A DNA stretch of 64,000 bases from Fictibacillus solisalsi (GCF_900103485.1 NZ_FNHW01000001.1:1647418-1711417), one strand, 5' to 3'; shown: positions 35,412-45,821, counted from the stretch's first letter. Notes: generated by a model not told the origin, from the letters alone. Translations and numbers: made by a program.

Positions 35412-36221
35412 TTAAAAGGTAATTTCTTTTCTTTGTCCCTTGTTAAACGTCATAACCGAGGTGTATCCTGTTTCCTTTGCCAGTTGAAACGCTTGATCAT
35501 AATCTGCTCCTACGTGAGCAGGCTCGTGTGCATCAGAAGAAAAGACGATCGGTATACCTTTATCTTTGCACATCTTGAGTAGAACGGGTTCTGGGTACAT
35601 CCTCTGAACGGGTTTTCTTAAGCCGGCAGTCGAAATCTCTACACAGGTCTTTGAATTTTTCAGTGCCTCAGTGGCCCGGTCGTACTGCTCAAGCAAAAAT
35701 TCTTCATCCTTGGGTATGTACTTGAAAATTTTAACAAGATCAATATGGCCAATGATGTCAAAAAGATTGGACTCTGCGAGCGTGACTACCTGATCATAAT
35801 ATTGTCTGTACACCTCATACAGGTCTCTCCGGTCCCATTCTTTTCGGTATTCCGCCAAGTCGATTCCGAAATCGCCCACCCAGTGAACAGAACCAATAAC
35901 ATAATCAAAATCATAGTTTGAGATAAACTGCTCCATCTCATTATGGCTACCGGGTGTGTAGTCCATTTCGATCGACATCTTCACTTCCAAATCGTTGTTC
36001 CATGCTTCATGAAACAATTTCACATAGTCTTCCATATCATAGTATCTGCGTTCTTCCATCCAAGGCTTGCTGACAATATCCTTCGTTTGATAGAAATGAT
36101 AGGCATGTTCAGAAATCCCGAAATTAGGAATGTTTTTAGAACGTGCTTCATCCACAAATTTCTTTAAGTAGTCCAGCGTGAGAGTTCCTTTTTCCAAATG
36201 ATTGTGATAGTCTGTCGGCAA
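35412..36221 (-). CDS. PHP-family histidinol-phosphatase-like protein
   Basis: 269-residue metallophosphoesterase of the PHP family, likely to dephosphorylate histidinol phosphate. Metal-binding motifs are visible: HNH in DYHNHLEKG (5-7), SEHAYHF, GSVHW, GHIDLVK, and the C-terminal SSDAHEPAHVG. TTG start with GGAGG seven nt upstream. It is distant from B. subtilis HisJ, and related PHP proteins may act on other phosphoesters, so the substrate is provisional. No other his gene is nearby. Confidence 0.78.
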   Translation of the reverse strand: MPTDYHNHLEKGTLTLDYLKKFVDEARSKNIPNFGISEHAYHFYQTKDIVSKPWMEERRYYDMEDYVKLFHEAWNNDLEVKMSIEMDYTPGSHNEMEQFISNYDFDYVIGSVHWVGDFGIDLAEYRKEWDRRDLYEVYRQYYDQVVTLAESNLFDIIGHIDLVKIFKYIPKDEEFLLEQYDRATEALKNSKTCVEISTAGLRKPVQRMYPEPVLLKMCKDKGIPIVFSSDAHEPAHVGADYDQAFQLAKETGYTSVMTFNKGQRKEITF

Positions 36222-36247
36222 ACCGTTTCCTCCTCTGATTGTACAAC

Positions 36248-36421
36248 CTATTTCTTGGGTAAATCCTTATCCACTTTTGTACCATGAAAAACGGGCTGCT
36301 TCAAGTGTTTTTCGAAATTTTCTCTCGATTTCGCCTCTCCGCCTTTTCCTCCAAGGAACAACATTCCAATACAAAGGGTAATCGCCAGTACTACCAATAA
36401 ACGTCTTCCGTAGTCTTTCAT
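36248..36421 (-). CDS. Small single-pass membrane protein, unknown
   Basis: 57 residues: basic N-terminus, one membrane segment (about 8-25), then a polar outer tail. I do not recognise the family. GGAGG stands five nt before the ATG. It lies 26 bases upstream of the PHP gene on the same strand and downstream of the resE terminator, so it probably forms a small unit with the phosphatase. Confidence 0.6.
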   Translation of the reverse strand: MKDYGRRLLVVLAITLCIGMLFLGGKGGEAKSRENFEKHLKQPVFHGTKVDKDLPKK

Positions 36422-36512
36422 CTCTTCCTCCTGAAACAAGAATCACCCTTTCATGTTATGCGGAAAACGTCTTTTAAGAACCCTCAATTTAGTAGTGTTT
36501 TTACCATACGAG

Positions 36513-36549
36513 ATAATAAAAAACAAACGGCAGGAACCGTTTGTTTTTG
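36513..36549 (-). terminator. Terminator after resE
   Basis: Stem AAACAAACGG/CCGTTTGTTT (36521-36530, 36537-36546) followed by TTTATTATC on the minus strand. Confidence 0.85.
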
Positions 36550-36590
36550 GAGTTTGTTTCTTATGGAACAAGAAAAATCGGGCGAAATAC

Positions 36591-38381
36591 CTATTCTTCA
36601 ACAGATAGCGGCAAAAAGATGGAAAATGTGGTGCCTTCGTTGAGCTTGCTGTGAACCGAAATGCTCCCATTGTGGGTAACCACAATATTTTTTGCAATGG
36701 CCAGTCCAAGGCCAGTACCGCCCTTTTTTCCGCGTGTTCGTGCTTTATCGGCTTTATAAAACCGCTCAAACACAAACGGAAGGTCTTCTTCTGCGATTCC
36801 CGATCCATTGTCAGTCACTTCAATCTTCAGCCCCTGTTTAAAGCGTTCCACCAAAATGGCGACCTTGCCGTCCGAGGCGGTATGGCGAAGAGCGTTATCG
36901 ATCAAATTGGTCAGCACTTGTTCAATCCGGTCAGGATCAAACCGGGCGGTGCCGTCTGCCTTCAGATTGAGGGTCAGCTCAATGTCGCGTTCTCTGGCAA
37001 TGCCATAAAATTTCCGGACGACCCGCTCAAAGAACTCGTTAACCGAAATCGTAGCCGGACGCAGCTTCATCTGTCCGGCTTCAAGCCTCGCCAAATCGAG
37101 AAGCTCATTAACCAACCGCCCCATTCTCAGCGATTCATCATGAATGATCTTCACAATTTCTTTTTCCTCTTCCCTGGAACCGGCCACATCGTCCACGATG
37201 GCCTCACTGTATCCCTGAAGCATCGAGATCGGTGTTCTGAGTTCATGAGAGACATTGGCAATGAAGTCTTTGTTCAGCTTCTCCATCTTCCTCTCTTCTG
37301 TCATATCACGCAGAACAGCCACGGCTCCCCTTACAAAGGATTGGTTGTAAAGCGGGGTCATAACGACCACCCAGCTTCGACCTTGAATATCAATCTCGAT
37401 GTACTGTTCTTTTTCTGAGGTGACAACAATTTGAAACAGCCCGGTAAGCTCCGATGGCAGGGCTTCTTTTTTGTCCGTGTCCATCCCCTGTTCATAATAC
37501 CAAGCCTGCAGAAAACGCTGTGCAGGAGGGTTCGAAACTAGGATGCTCATCCTGCGGTCAAACGTTATAACGCCATCGGCCATCGAGCTGAGAATTCCAG
37601 ACAGCTGTTCCTTTTCCTGATTTAACGCAGTAATAAAATTTTTCAGCTGCCTCCCCATCCGGTTGAATGCCATGGCAAGTTCACCGATTTCGTCATGGGT
37701 CAGCATCGGCACCTTCATGTCGAATTCACCACGAGCCATATGAGAGGCCGCTTCCCTCATCTTGCGCAGCGGCGCAGTCACACGGCTGGAAAGAAAGAAG
37801 GCAAAGATTGTTGTCAGGATAATGGCGATACCAGCCGATAAAAAGATCAGCCGTTTGGTATAGTTGGTGCTTTCAGCTATGTTTTCCAGTGACTGATACA
37901 CATAAACAGCGCCGGTTTTCCCGTTTTCTATTTTAAAGGGAAGCCCGACGATCAGAAGCCGGTTATGTATTTCCTTCCCTTTTGACATGACTGGAAAATC
38001 GCCCTTCTTTACCACTTTTTTACCGTTTTGATAAACAGAGGCGAGGGATTTATTTTTAAAAAAGACACTCACCGGTAGGTCCGCTTCTTCCTGCTTTCTT
38101 GATGTTGGTGAGTAATGTTCATTTTTATCCATGATAATCATGGCGTTCAAGGAATAAGCGTCCACTAGCTCCGAGGAAATGCGCAGCGCCTCTTCCTTGC
38201 TGTTATAGTCCTCAAGCAGTTCCACCATTTTATGCGTGAGCTTGGTGAGCTGTTCTTCCGCTTGGTTATCGTAGTAACGGCCGACGAACTGTGTCAGCAT
38301 CACCGTTAAAATGAACAGAACAACTGAAACAAGAAGTAAAATGGTGACCCAGAGTTTTCCGACGACACTCCGCCAGATCAT
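36591..38381 (-). CDS. resE: Sensor histidine kinase ResE
   Basis: Membrane sensor of the ResDE system for respiration and oxygen limitation. 596 residues: membrane segments near 10-32 and 175-197, an extracellular domain between them, HAMP (about 198-250), PAS (about 255-365), HisKA with His379 in NVSHELRTP, and an ATPase domain with NLIDNALRH, DNGSGI and GGTGLGLAI. Start ATG overlaps the end of resD by four bases. Confidence 0.95.
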   Translation of the reverse strand: MIWRSVVGKLWVTILLLVSVVLFILTVMLTQFVGRYYDNQAEEQLTKLTHKMVELLEDYNSKEEALRISSELVDAYSLNAMIIMDKNEHYSPTSRKQEEADLPVSVFFKNKSLASVYQNGKKVVKKGDFPVMSKGKEIHNRLLIVGLPFKIENGKTGAVYVYQSLENIAESTNYTKRLIFLSAGIAIILTTIFAFFLSSRVTAPLRKMREAASHMARGEFDMKVPMLTHDEIGELAMAFNRMGRQLKNFITALNQEKEQLSGILSSMADGVITFDRRMSILVSNPPAQRFLQAWYYEQGMDTDKKEALPSELTGLFQIVVTSEKEQYIEIDIQGRSWVVVMTPLYNQSFVRGAVAVLRDMTEERKMEKLNKDFIANVSHELRTPISMLQGYSEAIVDDVAGSREEEKEIVKIIHDESLRMGRLVNELLDLARLEAGQMKLRPATISVNEFFERVVRKFYGIARERDIELTLNLKADGTARFDPDRIEQVLTNLIDNALRHTASDGKVAILVERFKQGLKIEVTDNGSGIAEEDLPFVFERFYKADKARTRGKKGGTGLGLAIAKNIVVTHNGSISVHSKLNEGTTFSIFLPLSVEE

Positions 38382-39097
38382 GCTTGCTCTGCAGCCTCAA
38401 ATTTGTAGCCGACTCCCCACACTGTAGCAATCATTGATGCTGCTTCAGGAGACACTTTATTTAATTTTTCACGAAGTCGTTTGACATGGGTATCCACTGT
38501 TCGCAAATCCCCAAAGAACTCATAATTCCAAACATCTTTTAAGAGTTGTTCCCGCGCATACACTTTATCCGGTGTTTTGGCCAGATAATACAGGAGTTCG
38601 TATTCTTTTGGTGTGAGGTTGACCTCCTTGCCTCCGGCAATCACACGGTGAGCGTCATGGTCAATGGTCAGATGCGGAAACACAATGATGTTTTTGGCAA
38701 CCGACTCGGTTTGTAAGAACTTTGTGGAAGAGGACCGCCGGAGCAGCGCTTTAACCCGTAGAATCACTTCACGCGGGCTGAATGGTTTTACGATATAATC
38801 ATCCGCACCGGACTCGAAGCCCTGGATCCGGTTAACTTCTTCCCCTTTTGCTGTCAGCATAATAACGGGTGTCGCTTTACGCTGTCTTAACTTTTCACAT
38901 ACTTCCATGCCGTCCATACCAGGCATCATAAGATCAAGCAATATCAAATCATAGTTCAGTGTCAGAGCAAAATCCAGAGCTTCTTCTCCGTTTTCCGCTT
39001 CATCTACTTCATAATTTTCGCGTTCCAGGTACATTTTTAAAAGTTTGCGGATTCGTTCTTCATCATCCACGATTAAAATCTTCGCTTCTTTTTCCAC
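38378..39097 (-). CDS. resD: Response regulator ResD
   Basis: OmpR-type regulator, 239 residues. Receiver domain with phospho-acceptor Asp55 in LLDLMMPG and a C-terminal winged helix ending VWGVGYKFE. Ribosome site GGAGG precedes the start. A promoter-like sequence lies between resC and resD, so resDE can be transcribed apart from resABC, as in B. subtilis. Confidence 0.96.
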   Translation of the reverse strand: MEKEAKILIVDDEERIRKLLKMYLERENYEVDEAENGEEALDFALTLNYDLILLDLMMPGMDGMEVCEKLRQRKATPVIMLTAKGEEVNRIQGFESGADDYIVKPFSPREVILRVKALLRRSSSTKFLQTESVAKNIIVFPHLTIDHDAHRVIAGGKEVNLTPKEYELLYYLAKTPDKVYAREQLLKDVWNYEFFGDLRTVDTHVKRLREKLNKVSPEAASMIATVWGVGYKFEAAEQA

Positions 39098-39131
39098 TGG
39101 TGTTCCTCCATTTCAATGAATCTGCACCTCT

Positions 39132-39160
39132 ATCATACATGAACAGCCTGTATATCACAA
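39132..39160 (-). promoter_or_regulatory. Candidate resDE promoter
   Basis: -35 TTGTGA (39155-39160), 17-bp spacer, -10 TATGAT (39132-39137), about 35 bp before the resD start. It partly overlaps the end of the resC terminator tract. Confidence 0.5.
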
Positions 39161-39198
39161 AACCCTTCATCTCAAAAGGAAAAATTGAAATGAAGGGC
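39157..39198 (-). terminator. Terminator after resC
   Basis: Stem CCCTTCATYTC/GARATGAAGGG (39163-39173, 39187-39197) followed by TTTTG on the minus strand; it separates resABC from resDE. Confidence 0.75.
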
Positions 39199-39212
39199 CG
39201 CTTTTTTTCATA

Positions 39213-40406
39213 TTACGCATAGGAATGAAGGCCGGATATCACAAGATTAACAGCAATCAGATTGAACATGATGATGACAAATCCAATGACACACAGCCAG
39301 GCTGATTTTTCGCCATGCCAGCCTCTTGAAAGGCGGAAATGAAGATAGGCGGCGTAAAACAGGAAGGTGATCAGAGCCCAAACTTCTTTTGGATCCCATC
39401 CCCAGAACCTGGTCCATGCTTCCTGTGCCCATATCATGGCAAAGATCAGCGCCCCCAGCGTAAATACTGGAAAACCGATCGCAACTGACCGGTAGCTGAT
39501 TTCATCCACCAATTCCGGTTTCAGGTTCATGAGCTTCGGTTGGATCGCGGCTGCAATTCGCTTTCTTAAAATGAGCCGGACGATGCCGTACAGCACACCG
39601 CCTGTAAGGAGCGACCAGATAAAGGTATTGAATTTCCTTGGAGCCTGCTCTCCGTTCATCCACGAAGGTGAGGCAACAAGCGGTCCAAAGTGATCATCTG
39701 CTTGAGTGCCGTTTGGCGGTCCGACAAGCGCAGGCACATTGTAGGTCAATTCCACCTTCTGTTCTTTCTTGTCGGTAAAGTTGAACGATGTTTCATAACC
39801 TGCCGCTGCAGAAATGGCGCTGACAACAATAAAACCGAACACACATAAGAGAAGGTACATGATGATTTCGAGCATTTTCGTCTTTTTAGTGGAGCTGGTC
39901 TGGTCAACAACCCGGATTAGAAAAATCAATCCGGCGACAAAGGAAATGGATAAAATCCCTTCCCCCAATGCAGCTGTTGTAACATGGATTTTTAGCCAGT
40001 CACTTTGAAGTGCAGGAATCAGAGGGGCGATATCCTTTGGAAACATGCTGGCATACGCAATAACAAGAAGCGCGATTGGCATGGCAAAAACACCTAACGC
40101 GTTGGTTTTGTAAATTCCATACAACAGGATAAAAGCAAACACCATCATCATTCCAAAAAAGGTTGTAAATTCAAACAAGTTGCTGACTGGTGCATGTCCG
40201 CTGGCCATCCAGCGGGTCACAAAATATCCGAGCTGGGAGATAAAACCGAGGATAGAAAGAACATAGCCCACTCTTCCCCATCTTCTCGTATAAGCCGCTT
40301 TGTTTTCTTTTCCTTTTTTATCGGAAAGAGACATGGCAAAGACAAGCGTTGCAATGAGATAAATAATAAAGGCGATATAAAGCAAAGTACTGCTGAGTTC
40401 AGCCAT
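39213..40406 (-). CDS. resC: Cytochrome c biogenesis protein ResC (CcsA type)
   Basis: Haem-handling membrane protein of the system II cytochrome c maturation complex. 397 residues, about eight membrane segments. The tryptophan-rich haem site [18 protein letters not shown] is near residue 328, with flanking histidines. It follows resB by 20 bases and forms the ResBC complex with it. Confidence 0.95.
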   Translation of the reverse strand: MAELSSTLLYIAFIIYLIATLVFAMSLSDKKGKENKAAYTRRWGRVGYVLSILGFISQLGYFVTRWMASGHAPVSNLFEFTTFFGMMMVFAFILLYGIYKTNALGVFAMPIALLVIAYASMFPKDIAPLIPALQSDWLKIHVTTAALGEGILSISFVAGLIFLIRVVDQTSSTKKTKMLEIIMYLLLCVFGFIVVSAISAAAGYETSFNFTDKKEQKVELTYNVPALVGPPNGTQADDHFGPLVASPSWMNGEQAPRKFNTFIWSLLTGGVLYGIVRLILRKRIAAAIQPKLMNLKPELVDEISYRSVAIGFPVFTLGALIFAMIWAQEAWTRFWGWDPKEVWALITFLFYAAYLHFRLSRGWHGEKSAWLCVIGFVIIMFNLIAVNLVISGLHSYA

Positions 40407-40426
40407 AATAACCTCCTGTACAGGGC

Positions 40427-42040
40427 TTAAGCACTTTTTTCGTCACTTTGGTCAATCGGCATGACCAGCCCGGATTCTTCTGAAATGTTCTGCATCTCTC
40501 TTTTCAAGCCAAACCAGTTTTTGTTGGTATGGGCAGCAATCCATAGTTGGCCGTTTCTCTGTTGAATCCAAATTCTTCGGTGGTTCCAGTACAGCCCTTG
40601 GACCACACCGAGCATGAAAATAATGCCGCCGATGATGATGATTGGAAGAGTATTGTCTTTTTTGACGGTCAAAGCTGAAACATTCTTAGTCTCAATCCCT
40701 GAAAACGACATTTTGTATTTGTTGTCGGCGGCTTCCACATTTTTCCGTATGCCAATAAACGCCGTTTCCCCTTTCGTTGTCTCCGGGGTAAACATCTTGA
40801 AAACAAAGGCAGGGTTATCGGGAACACTATTTTCAGTCGTTGGCTGGTCGTTTTCGTCAAGTTTGAAGTTCGGAAAATATTCAACCATCTCCACTTTGTA
40901 GCCGTTTCCAAGATCGTAGGTGGATTTTGGGTTAAACAGGTTTACTTTGATCTCGCCATAGCTTTTTCCTGTTTTTTTATTTTCCAGCTTCAGATTCATC
41001 CTATGAAACTCATTTAGCTTGAAATCTACTTGATAAAGAGAAAAATCATTAAAGGACAACGGTTCATTGACTTTAATTCTAGCGTCTCTTTCTTTTTTAA
41101 GCTCTGGCTTTGCCCCGACCACATCAGAAGGACCAGCATGGTAAAGGGTGACATTGCTTTGATAGTTTTTGGGCACCGGATTCCCTGTTTTGTCCAAGGC
41201 AGCTGAATACTCTTTATCCTTCTTGCCATAAAGTTCCATAATAAATTTGTGGTTTTTCAGATAATATTGTCCATCTTCTGTTTTTGTTCCGGGTACGGCC
41301 ACTGTCTCACCTTCCCTTATCCATAGGGTCTGATCGGTATACATACCCGGGAAGAAACGAAGCATCGCCCCGATCAGAAAGATGATCAGTCCGGCATGGT
41401 TAACATAGGGTCCCCATCGTGAAAAACGGTTTTTCTCAGCGAGAATATTTCCGTTGTCTTCCTTGATCCTATAATGTTTCTTCGCCAGCACACGTTTCAC
41501 ACGGTCCATGGATATTCCGGTGTCGGACACGGCAAAAAGCCTCTGTCTTTTCATAAAGCTCTCGTGCCTGGTTACCCGCTGGTATTTCAGGGCTCTGTAA
41601 AGAGGAAACCCACGGTCGATGCTCACAATAATGAGCGAAATGCCAAGCGCTGCAAGCAGCAACAGAAACCACCATGAACCATAAAGATTATGAAATCCAA
41701 GCAAATAGAAAATCTGGCCCGGTGTTCCGTATTCCTCTTTGTAGTAAGTTGTCGGGTCCACATTAGGCGGTATGTACATTTCTTGCGGAAAGATGGTCCC
41801 AATCGCTGCAGCAATCAAAATCACTATAATGATCCAAATTCCCACTTTAACGGATGAAAAGAAATTCCAAATTTTATCAACTATGGTTTTATTGTAAGTT
41901 TGAGAACGAACTGCGCTTCCCTCATACCTCATGTTGATCAATTCGCGCGAATTTTCATTGGTTAACGGCTTTCCGCACGATTCACAGATTTCGGTTCCGA
42001 ACGGATTGCTATGGCCGCATTCACATTTGATTGTTTTCAA
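40427..42040 (-). CDS. resB: Cytochrome c biogenesis protein ResB
   Basis: Partner of ResC that delivers haem across the membrane. 537 residues: membrane segments near 72, 123, 210 and 470, and a large outer domain between the last two. The first 25 residues form a CxC...CxxC zinc-ribbon-like start ([19 protein letters not shown]). The ribosome site overlaps the resA end region, 14 bases downstream of its stop. Confidence 0.95.
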   Translation of the reverse strand: MKTIKCECGHSNPFGTEICESCGKPLTNENSRELINMRYEGSAVRSQTYNKTIVDKIWNFFSSVKVGIWIIIVILIAAAIGTIFPQEMYIPPNVDPTTYYKEEYGTPGQIFYLLGFHNLYGSWWFLLLLAALGISLIIVSIDRGFPLYRALKYQRVTRHESFMKRQRLFAVSDTGISMDRVKRVLAKKHYRIKEDNGNILAEKNRFSRWGPYVNHAGLIIFLIGAMLRFFPGMYTDQTLWIREGETVAVPGTKTEDGQYYLKNHKFIMELYGKKDKEYSAALDKTGNPVPKNYQSNVTLYHAGPSDVVGAKPELKKERDARIKVNEPLSFNDFSLYQVDFKLNEFHRMNLKLENKKTGKSYGEIKVNLFNPKSTYDLGNGYKVEMVEYFPNFKLDENDQPTTENSVPDNPAFVFKMFTPETTKGETAFIGIRKNVEAADNKYKMSFSGIETKNVSALTVKKDNTLPIIIIGGIIFMLGVVQGLYWNHRRIWIQQRNGQLWIAAHTNKNWFGLKREMQNISEESGLVMPIDQSDEKSA

Positions 42041-42054
42041 TTTTGCACACCCCG

Positions 42055-42582
42055 TTACGGCTTGATTTTTTCCATAAACGATTTAATCGTCTCATTCGAT
42101 AATGATTCACTGGTTTTTTCGATGACTTTTCCGTTTTTGTCCACCAGGAACGTGGTTGGTATTGGCCCAATGCCATAAGCTTTGGTGACTTCCCTGGACC
42201 CATCAAGTGGAATAGGGAAAGACAAATGAAAGCGGTCAGCAAAATTCTTAACAGAAACGCGGGATTCACCCACATTAACGGCGAGAATCTCTACGCCCTG
42301 CTTTTTATAGTTTCTGTATTCCTTTTGCATATAAGGCATTTCCCGCTGACAAGGCTTGCACCAAGTCCCCCAAAAGTTCAGGAATACACCCTTTCCTTTG
42401 TAATCTGAAAGCTGTACCTTGTTTCCCTGTAGATCCGTCAACTCAAAATCGGGTGCTTGATCTCCTTTTTGAACACTGCCGCTTTTATCGTTAAACACAT
42501 TACTATATAGGGTGTAGCCTACCGCAACGGCAATGATGACAAGGAGAATCGAACGAAATACCAGTCTTTGCTTTTTCTTCAC
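42055..42582 (-). CDS. resA: Thiol-disulfide oxidoreductase ResA
   Basis: Membrane-anchored thioredoxin-fold protein that reduces the haem-binding cysteines of apocytochrome c outside the cell. 175 residues: signal anchor 8-27, active site WCKPC with Cys75 and Cys78, and a cis-proline segment IPTTFLVD. GTG start at 42582 has GGGAG eight nt upstream; the frame begins five codons earlier. First gene of resABC. Confidence 0.95.
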   Translation of the reverse strand: MKKKQRLVFRSILLVIIAVAVGYTLYSNVFNDKSGSVQKGDQAPDFELTDLQGNKVQLSDYKGKGVFLNFWGTWCKPCQREMPYMQKEYRNYKKQGVEILAVNVGESRVSVKNFADRFHLSFPIPLDGSREVTKAYGIGPIPTTFLVDKNGKVIEKTSESLSNETIKSFMEKIKP

Positions 42583-42640
42583 GTGCGACGCTCCCATCTT
42601 CTGCTTCTAGGTTTCCATCTTAACTATAACGCCTTGTATT

Positions 42641-43390
42641 TTAGTTATGACCTCTCTTTTTTGACGGTTGTGTGACAGCTTGGTTTCGCAGTTGCTTCAC
42701 TTCATGAGGAGTCAGTTCTCTGAATTCCCCTGGATTTAAGCCTTTCACGTCCAAAAAAGCATACCGTTCCCTTTTCAGTTTCAGGACCGGATGTCCAATG
42801 GCTTCAAACATTCGCCGTACCTGACGGTTTCTTCCCTCATGGATGGTCAACTCAATAATAGCAGTCTGCTTTTTCTTGTCTCCCGAAAGAAATTTAACCC
42901 TTGCCGGAGCCGTTTTTCCGTCATCCAGCATGATTCCTCTTTCAAGCTTTTTCAGAACTTCCCGTTCCGGAATTCCTTTTATCTTTGCAATATAAGTTTT
43001 ATCCACTTTATATTTCGGATGCATCAGCTCATTGGCAAATGTACCGTCATTGGTCATAATCAGGACACCGGATGTATCATAATCGAGCCGTCCGACAGGG
43101 AAGATCCGTTCCTCCACGATATCTTGAAAATAATCGGTAACCACTTGTCTTCCTTTATCATCCGAAACCGCCGTAATCACTCCTGACGGCTTGTACATTA
43201 AAAAGTAAACGGACTGTTCCCTTTCGATTTGCACGCCGTTGACTTCAATCCGGTCTTTTCCTGTAACTTTTGTCCCAAGCTCCCGGACAACGGTTCCGTT
43301 AACTTTCACTTTTCCTTCCGTGATCAACTCTTCTGCTTTTCTTCTTGATGTAATGCCGCTTTGGGCAATTACCTTTTGTAAACGTTCCAT
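42641..43390 (-). CDS. rluB: 23S rRNA pseudouridine synthase RluB family
   Basis: 249 residues: N-terminal S4 RNA-binding domain (2-60, SRRKAEELITEGKVKVNG) and RsuA-type catalytic domain with GRLDYDTSGVLIMTNDG, in which the aspartate is catalytic. The C-terminal HEGRNRQVRRMF is conserved. Upstream of resA as in B. subtilis (ypuL). The RluB rather than RluF or RsuA function follows from synteny. Confidence 0.93.
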   Translation of the reverse strand: MERLQKVIAQSGITSRRKAEELITEGKVKVNGTVVRELGTKVTGKDRIEVNGVQIEREQSVYFLMYKPSGVITAVSDDKGRQVVTDYFQDIVEERIFPVGRLDYDTSGVLIMTNDGTFANELMHPKYKVDKTYIAKIKGIPEREVLKKLERGIMLDDGKTAPARVKFLSGDKKKQTAIIELTIHEGRNRQVRRMFEAIGHPVLKLKRERYAFLDVKGLNPGEFRELTPHEVKQLRNQAVTQPSKKRGHN

Positions 43391-43463
43391 GATTTCACCT
43401 CATTTAACATCATACTCTCTCGCCCTCCATTTCACAAGGTGCCCAACAGAAAAGCCGTTACCT

Positions 43464-43503
43464 AAACAAAAAACACCGGATGTTTGGTTCCATCCGGTGT
43501 TTT
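43464..43503 (-). terminator. Terminator after spmB
   Basis: Twelve-bp stem AAACACCGGATG/CATCCGGTGTTT (43471-43482, 43491-43502) with a T run on the minus strand. Confidence 0.92.
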
Positions 43504-44034
43504 CTATGAAAATACGAGAGTGACAACCACAATTGAAGCGATAAAACCAACAAGATCGGCCAGCAAACCAACTTTCAGGGCATAGCCCATTTTCCGGATG
43601 CCCACCGCCCCAAAATAGACAGTCAGCACGTAAAAGGTTGTATCGGTGCTTCCCTGAATGGTTGAAGCAAGCCGGCCAATAAAGGAGTCAGGGCCATGAG
43701 CGGCGATCAAATCAGAAGTCATGCCGAGCGCCCCGCTCCCGGAAATGGTTCTCATCAGCCCGAGAGGTACCACTTCCCCGGGGACATGCATCCAATCAAA
43801 CAGAGGTTTTCCAAAATCGAGAAGAAGTTCAAGCGCTCCTGAAGCACGGAATACGGATATGGAAACGAGCATGCCGACAAGATAGGGGATCATGGAAACA
43901 GCAAGGGAGAAACCTTCTTTTCCGCCTTCCACAAAGGCCTCATAAGTTGGCACCTTTTTATAGGTTCCGTATAGCAGAATGAATCCGATCAAAAAAGGAA
44001 TAAACCAGATGGAAAATGAATTTACGAAACTCAT
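43504..44034 (-). CDS. spmB: Spore maturation protein B
   Basis: 176-residue membrane protein of the nucleoside-recognition (Gate) family; with SpmA it promotes spore core dehydration. Motifs MRTISGSGALGMTSDL and IQGSTDTTFYVLTVYFG are typical. Starts three bases after the spmA stop. Confidence 0.95.
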   Translation of the reverse strand: MSFVNSFSIWFIPFLIGFILLYGTYKKVPTYEAFVEGGKEGFSLAVSMIPYLVGMLVSISVFRASGALELLLDFGKPLFDWMHVPGEVVPLGLMRTISGSGALGMTSDLIAAHGPDSFIGRLASTIQGSTDTTFYVLTVYFGAVGIRKMGYALKVGLLADLVGFIASIVVVTLVFS

Positions 44035-44037
44035 ACT

Positions 44038-44631
44038 CTATTTTTTCCCCTTCCTGATCGACTTGTAATAAAAAAAGCGGTCAATAGAAAGTGCGAACAC
44101 GGTGGAGACAGCCGTAGCCATCAATGTTGTGCCAACAATGTCTGTAGGGTTTTGTGAGCCGTAGTTCATCCGGATGGCAATAATGGTCGTAGGAATGAGC
44201 GTAATACTCGATGTGTTAATCGCCAGCAGTGTAATCATGGACCGGCTCGCTTCGTTTTTCCCTCCGTTTAATAGTTTCAGCTGTTCCATTGCCTTGATTC
44301 CCATCGGTGTAGCAGCATTTCCAAGACCAAATAGGTTTGCTACCATATTGGATAATATGTAGCCAAGTGCCGGATGGCCTTCAGGCACATCTGGAAAAAG
44401 CCATTTAACAAGCGGGCGGAATAAAAGAGCCAGAAACTCCAACAGCCCGCCCTTTTCCGCAATTTTCATCAGTCCAAGCCAGAAAACAAGGATACTGATC
44501 ATGCCCAGACTGATGGTGACGGCTTCCTGTGCACTTTTAAAAACAGCTGCATTCACCTTGTCCACATTGCCGCTGAAAATCGCGACAATAAATCCGGTCA
44601 CCATCATCCCCACCCAGATATAATTAACCAT
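44038..44631 (-). CDS. spmA: Spore maturation protein A
   Basis: 197 residues, Gate-domain membrane protein paired with SpmB. It contains NMVANLFGLGNAATPMGIKAM and LLAINTSSITLIPTTIIAIR. The ATG at 44631 overlaps the dacB stop by eight bases, so translation is coupled; homologues start here with MVNYIW. Confidence 0.95.
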   Translation of the reverse strand: MVNYIWVGMMVTGFIVAIFSGNVDKVNAAVFKSAQEAVTISLGMISILVFWLGLMKIAEKGGLLEFLALLFRPLVKWLFPDVPEGHPALGYILSNMVANLFGLGNAATPMGIKAMEQLKLLNGGKNEASRSMITLLAINTSSITLIPTTIIAIRMNYGSQNPTDIVGTTLMATAVSTVFALSIDRFFYYKSIRKGKK

Positions 44632-45793
44632 GGTGGGCACCCCCGCTTATGGCAAACAATGAGGCAACCATCTGTTTAAACACATTCCAGATACTCCGGT
44701 CTTCTTTTACCAGCCCTTTACCTTCATAGTACAAAGGAAGATTACCAATGATTTGTCCTCCAAGAATTACCTTCATTTTTCCAATTGGTTTAGGCACTGC
44801 TCCTTTTTTCCATTTACCTCCTTTTGGGGGCTGATACAGATTCACCGATCTTTGGATTCCCCTCTTCTCCCCCTTCATCAAGGGGTAATTTAGATCTCTT
44901 GCCGCTTCTATTTTATTTTCATATGCTTTAAGCTTGATCCCGTCTACCACTCCTTTTTTAACAAGAGTGGTCAGCTTGAACGTCCTATACCCCCAGTTGA
45001 ACATGGCAGCGTGATCTTCCCAGTCATTGGGATCATTCAACGTAACGGCGATCAGCCCCATGCCGTCCTTTTTGGCGGTGGATACAAGGGTGCGTTTTGC
45101 AAGCTTCGTATATCCCGTTTTTCCGCCAGTGGAATAGGGGTAGATCTTCAGCATTTTATTTTTATTCCGCCAGACCCGTTCCCATTTCTCGCCTTCTTGC
45201 GGGGACCGGTATATAACGGAGGAAGAAATCTCCCTGAACCTTTCATTTTCCATCGCGTACCGGGTTAGCAGCGCCATATCATAAGCCGAGGAATAGTGAT
45301 CATCATGGTCATCGAGTCCATGCGGGTTTCTGAACAGTGTATTCTTCATTCCGATTTCACGAGCTTTTTGATTCATCATATAAACGAATCCATCCAGACT
45401 GCCGCCAACATATTCCGCGATGGCAACAGCCGAATCATTACCTGAACGGAGCATCAATCCATATACTAGGTCATTCAAGGATATATGCTCCCCCGGTTTT
45501 AAATAGAGAGAAGACCCTTCAGTCCGGGTGGCTCTTTCGCTGACTGTGACCCGGTCGGATAGCTTGCCCGATTCAATGGCAAGGATTGCTGTCATGATTT
45601 TGGTAATACTTGCGATGCGCATGGGACGGTGTTCATCACGGGCATAAAGGATCCTTCCTGATTCCTGTTCCATTAAAATAGCGGCCCTTGCGGACACACC
45701 TGGCCCTGCAGCTTTTACTTGAGGAGGCATGCAGGTCAGCAGAAGTGCAGCCACTATGATAAGCATTGTCCATTTTTTCGTTGAATAGTGCAT
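44624..45793 (-). CDS. dacB: Sporulation D-alanyl-D-alanine carboxypeptidase DacB (PBP5*)
   Basis: Trims peptide side chains of spore cortex peptidoglycan. 389 residues: signal peptide to about 28, catalytic SITK (Ser62-Lys65), SGN (117-119) and KTG near 227. The C-terminal part ends in a possible membrane-associating helix. Operon dacB-spmA-spmB is sigma-E-controlled in B. subtilis; a similar promoter is seen upstream. Confidence 0.95.
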   Translation of the reverse strand: MHYSTKKWTMLIIVAALLLTCMPPQVKAAGPGVSARAAILMEQESGRILYARDEHRPMRIASITKIMTAILAIESGKLSDRVTVSERATRTEGSSLYLKPGEHISLNDLVYGLMLRSGNDSAVAIAEYVGGSLDGFVYMMNQKAREIGMKNTLFRNPHGLDDHDDHYSSAYDMALLTRYAMENERFREISSSVIYRSPQEGEKWERVWRNKNKMLKIYPYSTGGKTGYTKLAKRTLVSTAKKDGMGLIAVTLNDPNDWEDHAAMFNWGYRTFKLTTLVKKGVVDGIKLKAYENKIEAARDLNYPLMKGEKRGIQRSVNLYQPPKGGKWKKGAVPKPIGKMKVILGGQIIGNLPLYYEGKGLVKEDRSIWNVFKQMVASLFAISGGAHHG

Positions 45794-45821
45794 GATATCC
45801 CGTCCTTAGTTGTTTTGTACA

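Noticed and set aside
36651-37418. A 255-codon plus-strand frame
   Set aside because: It is antisense to the resE kinase domain and has no initiation signal.
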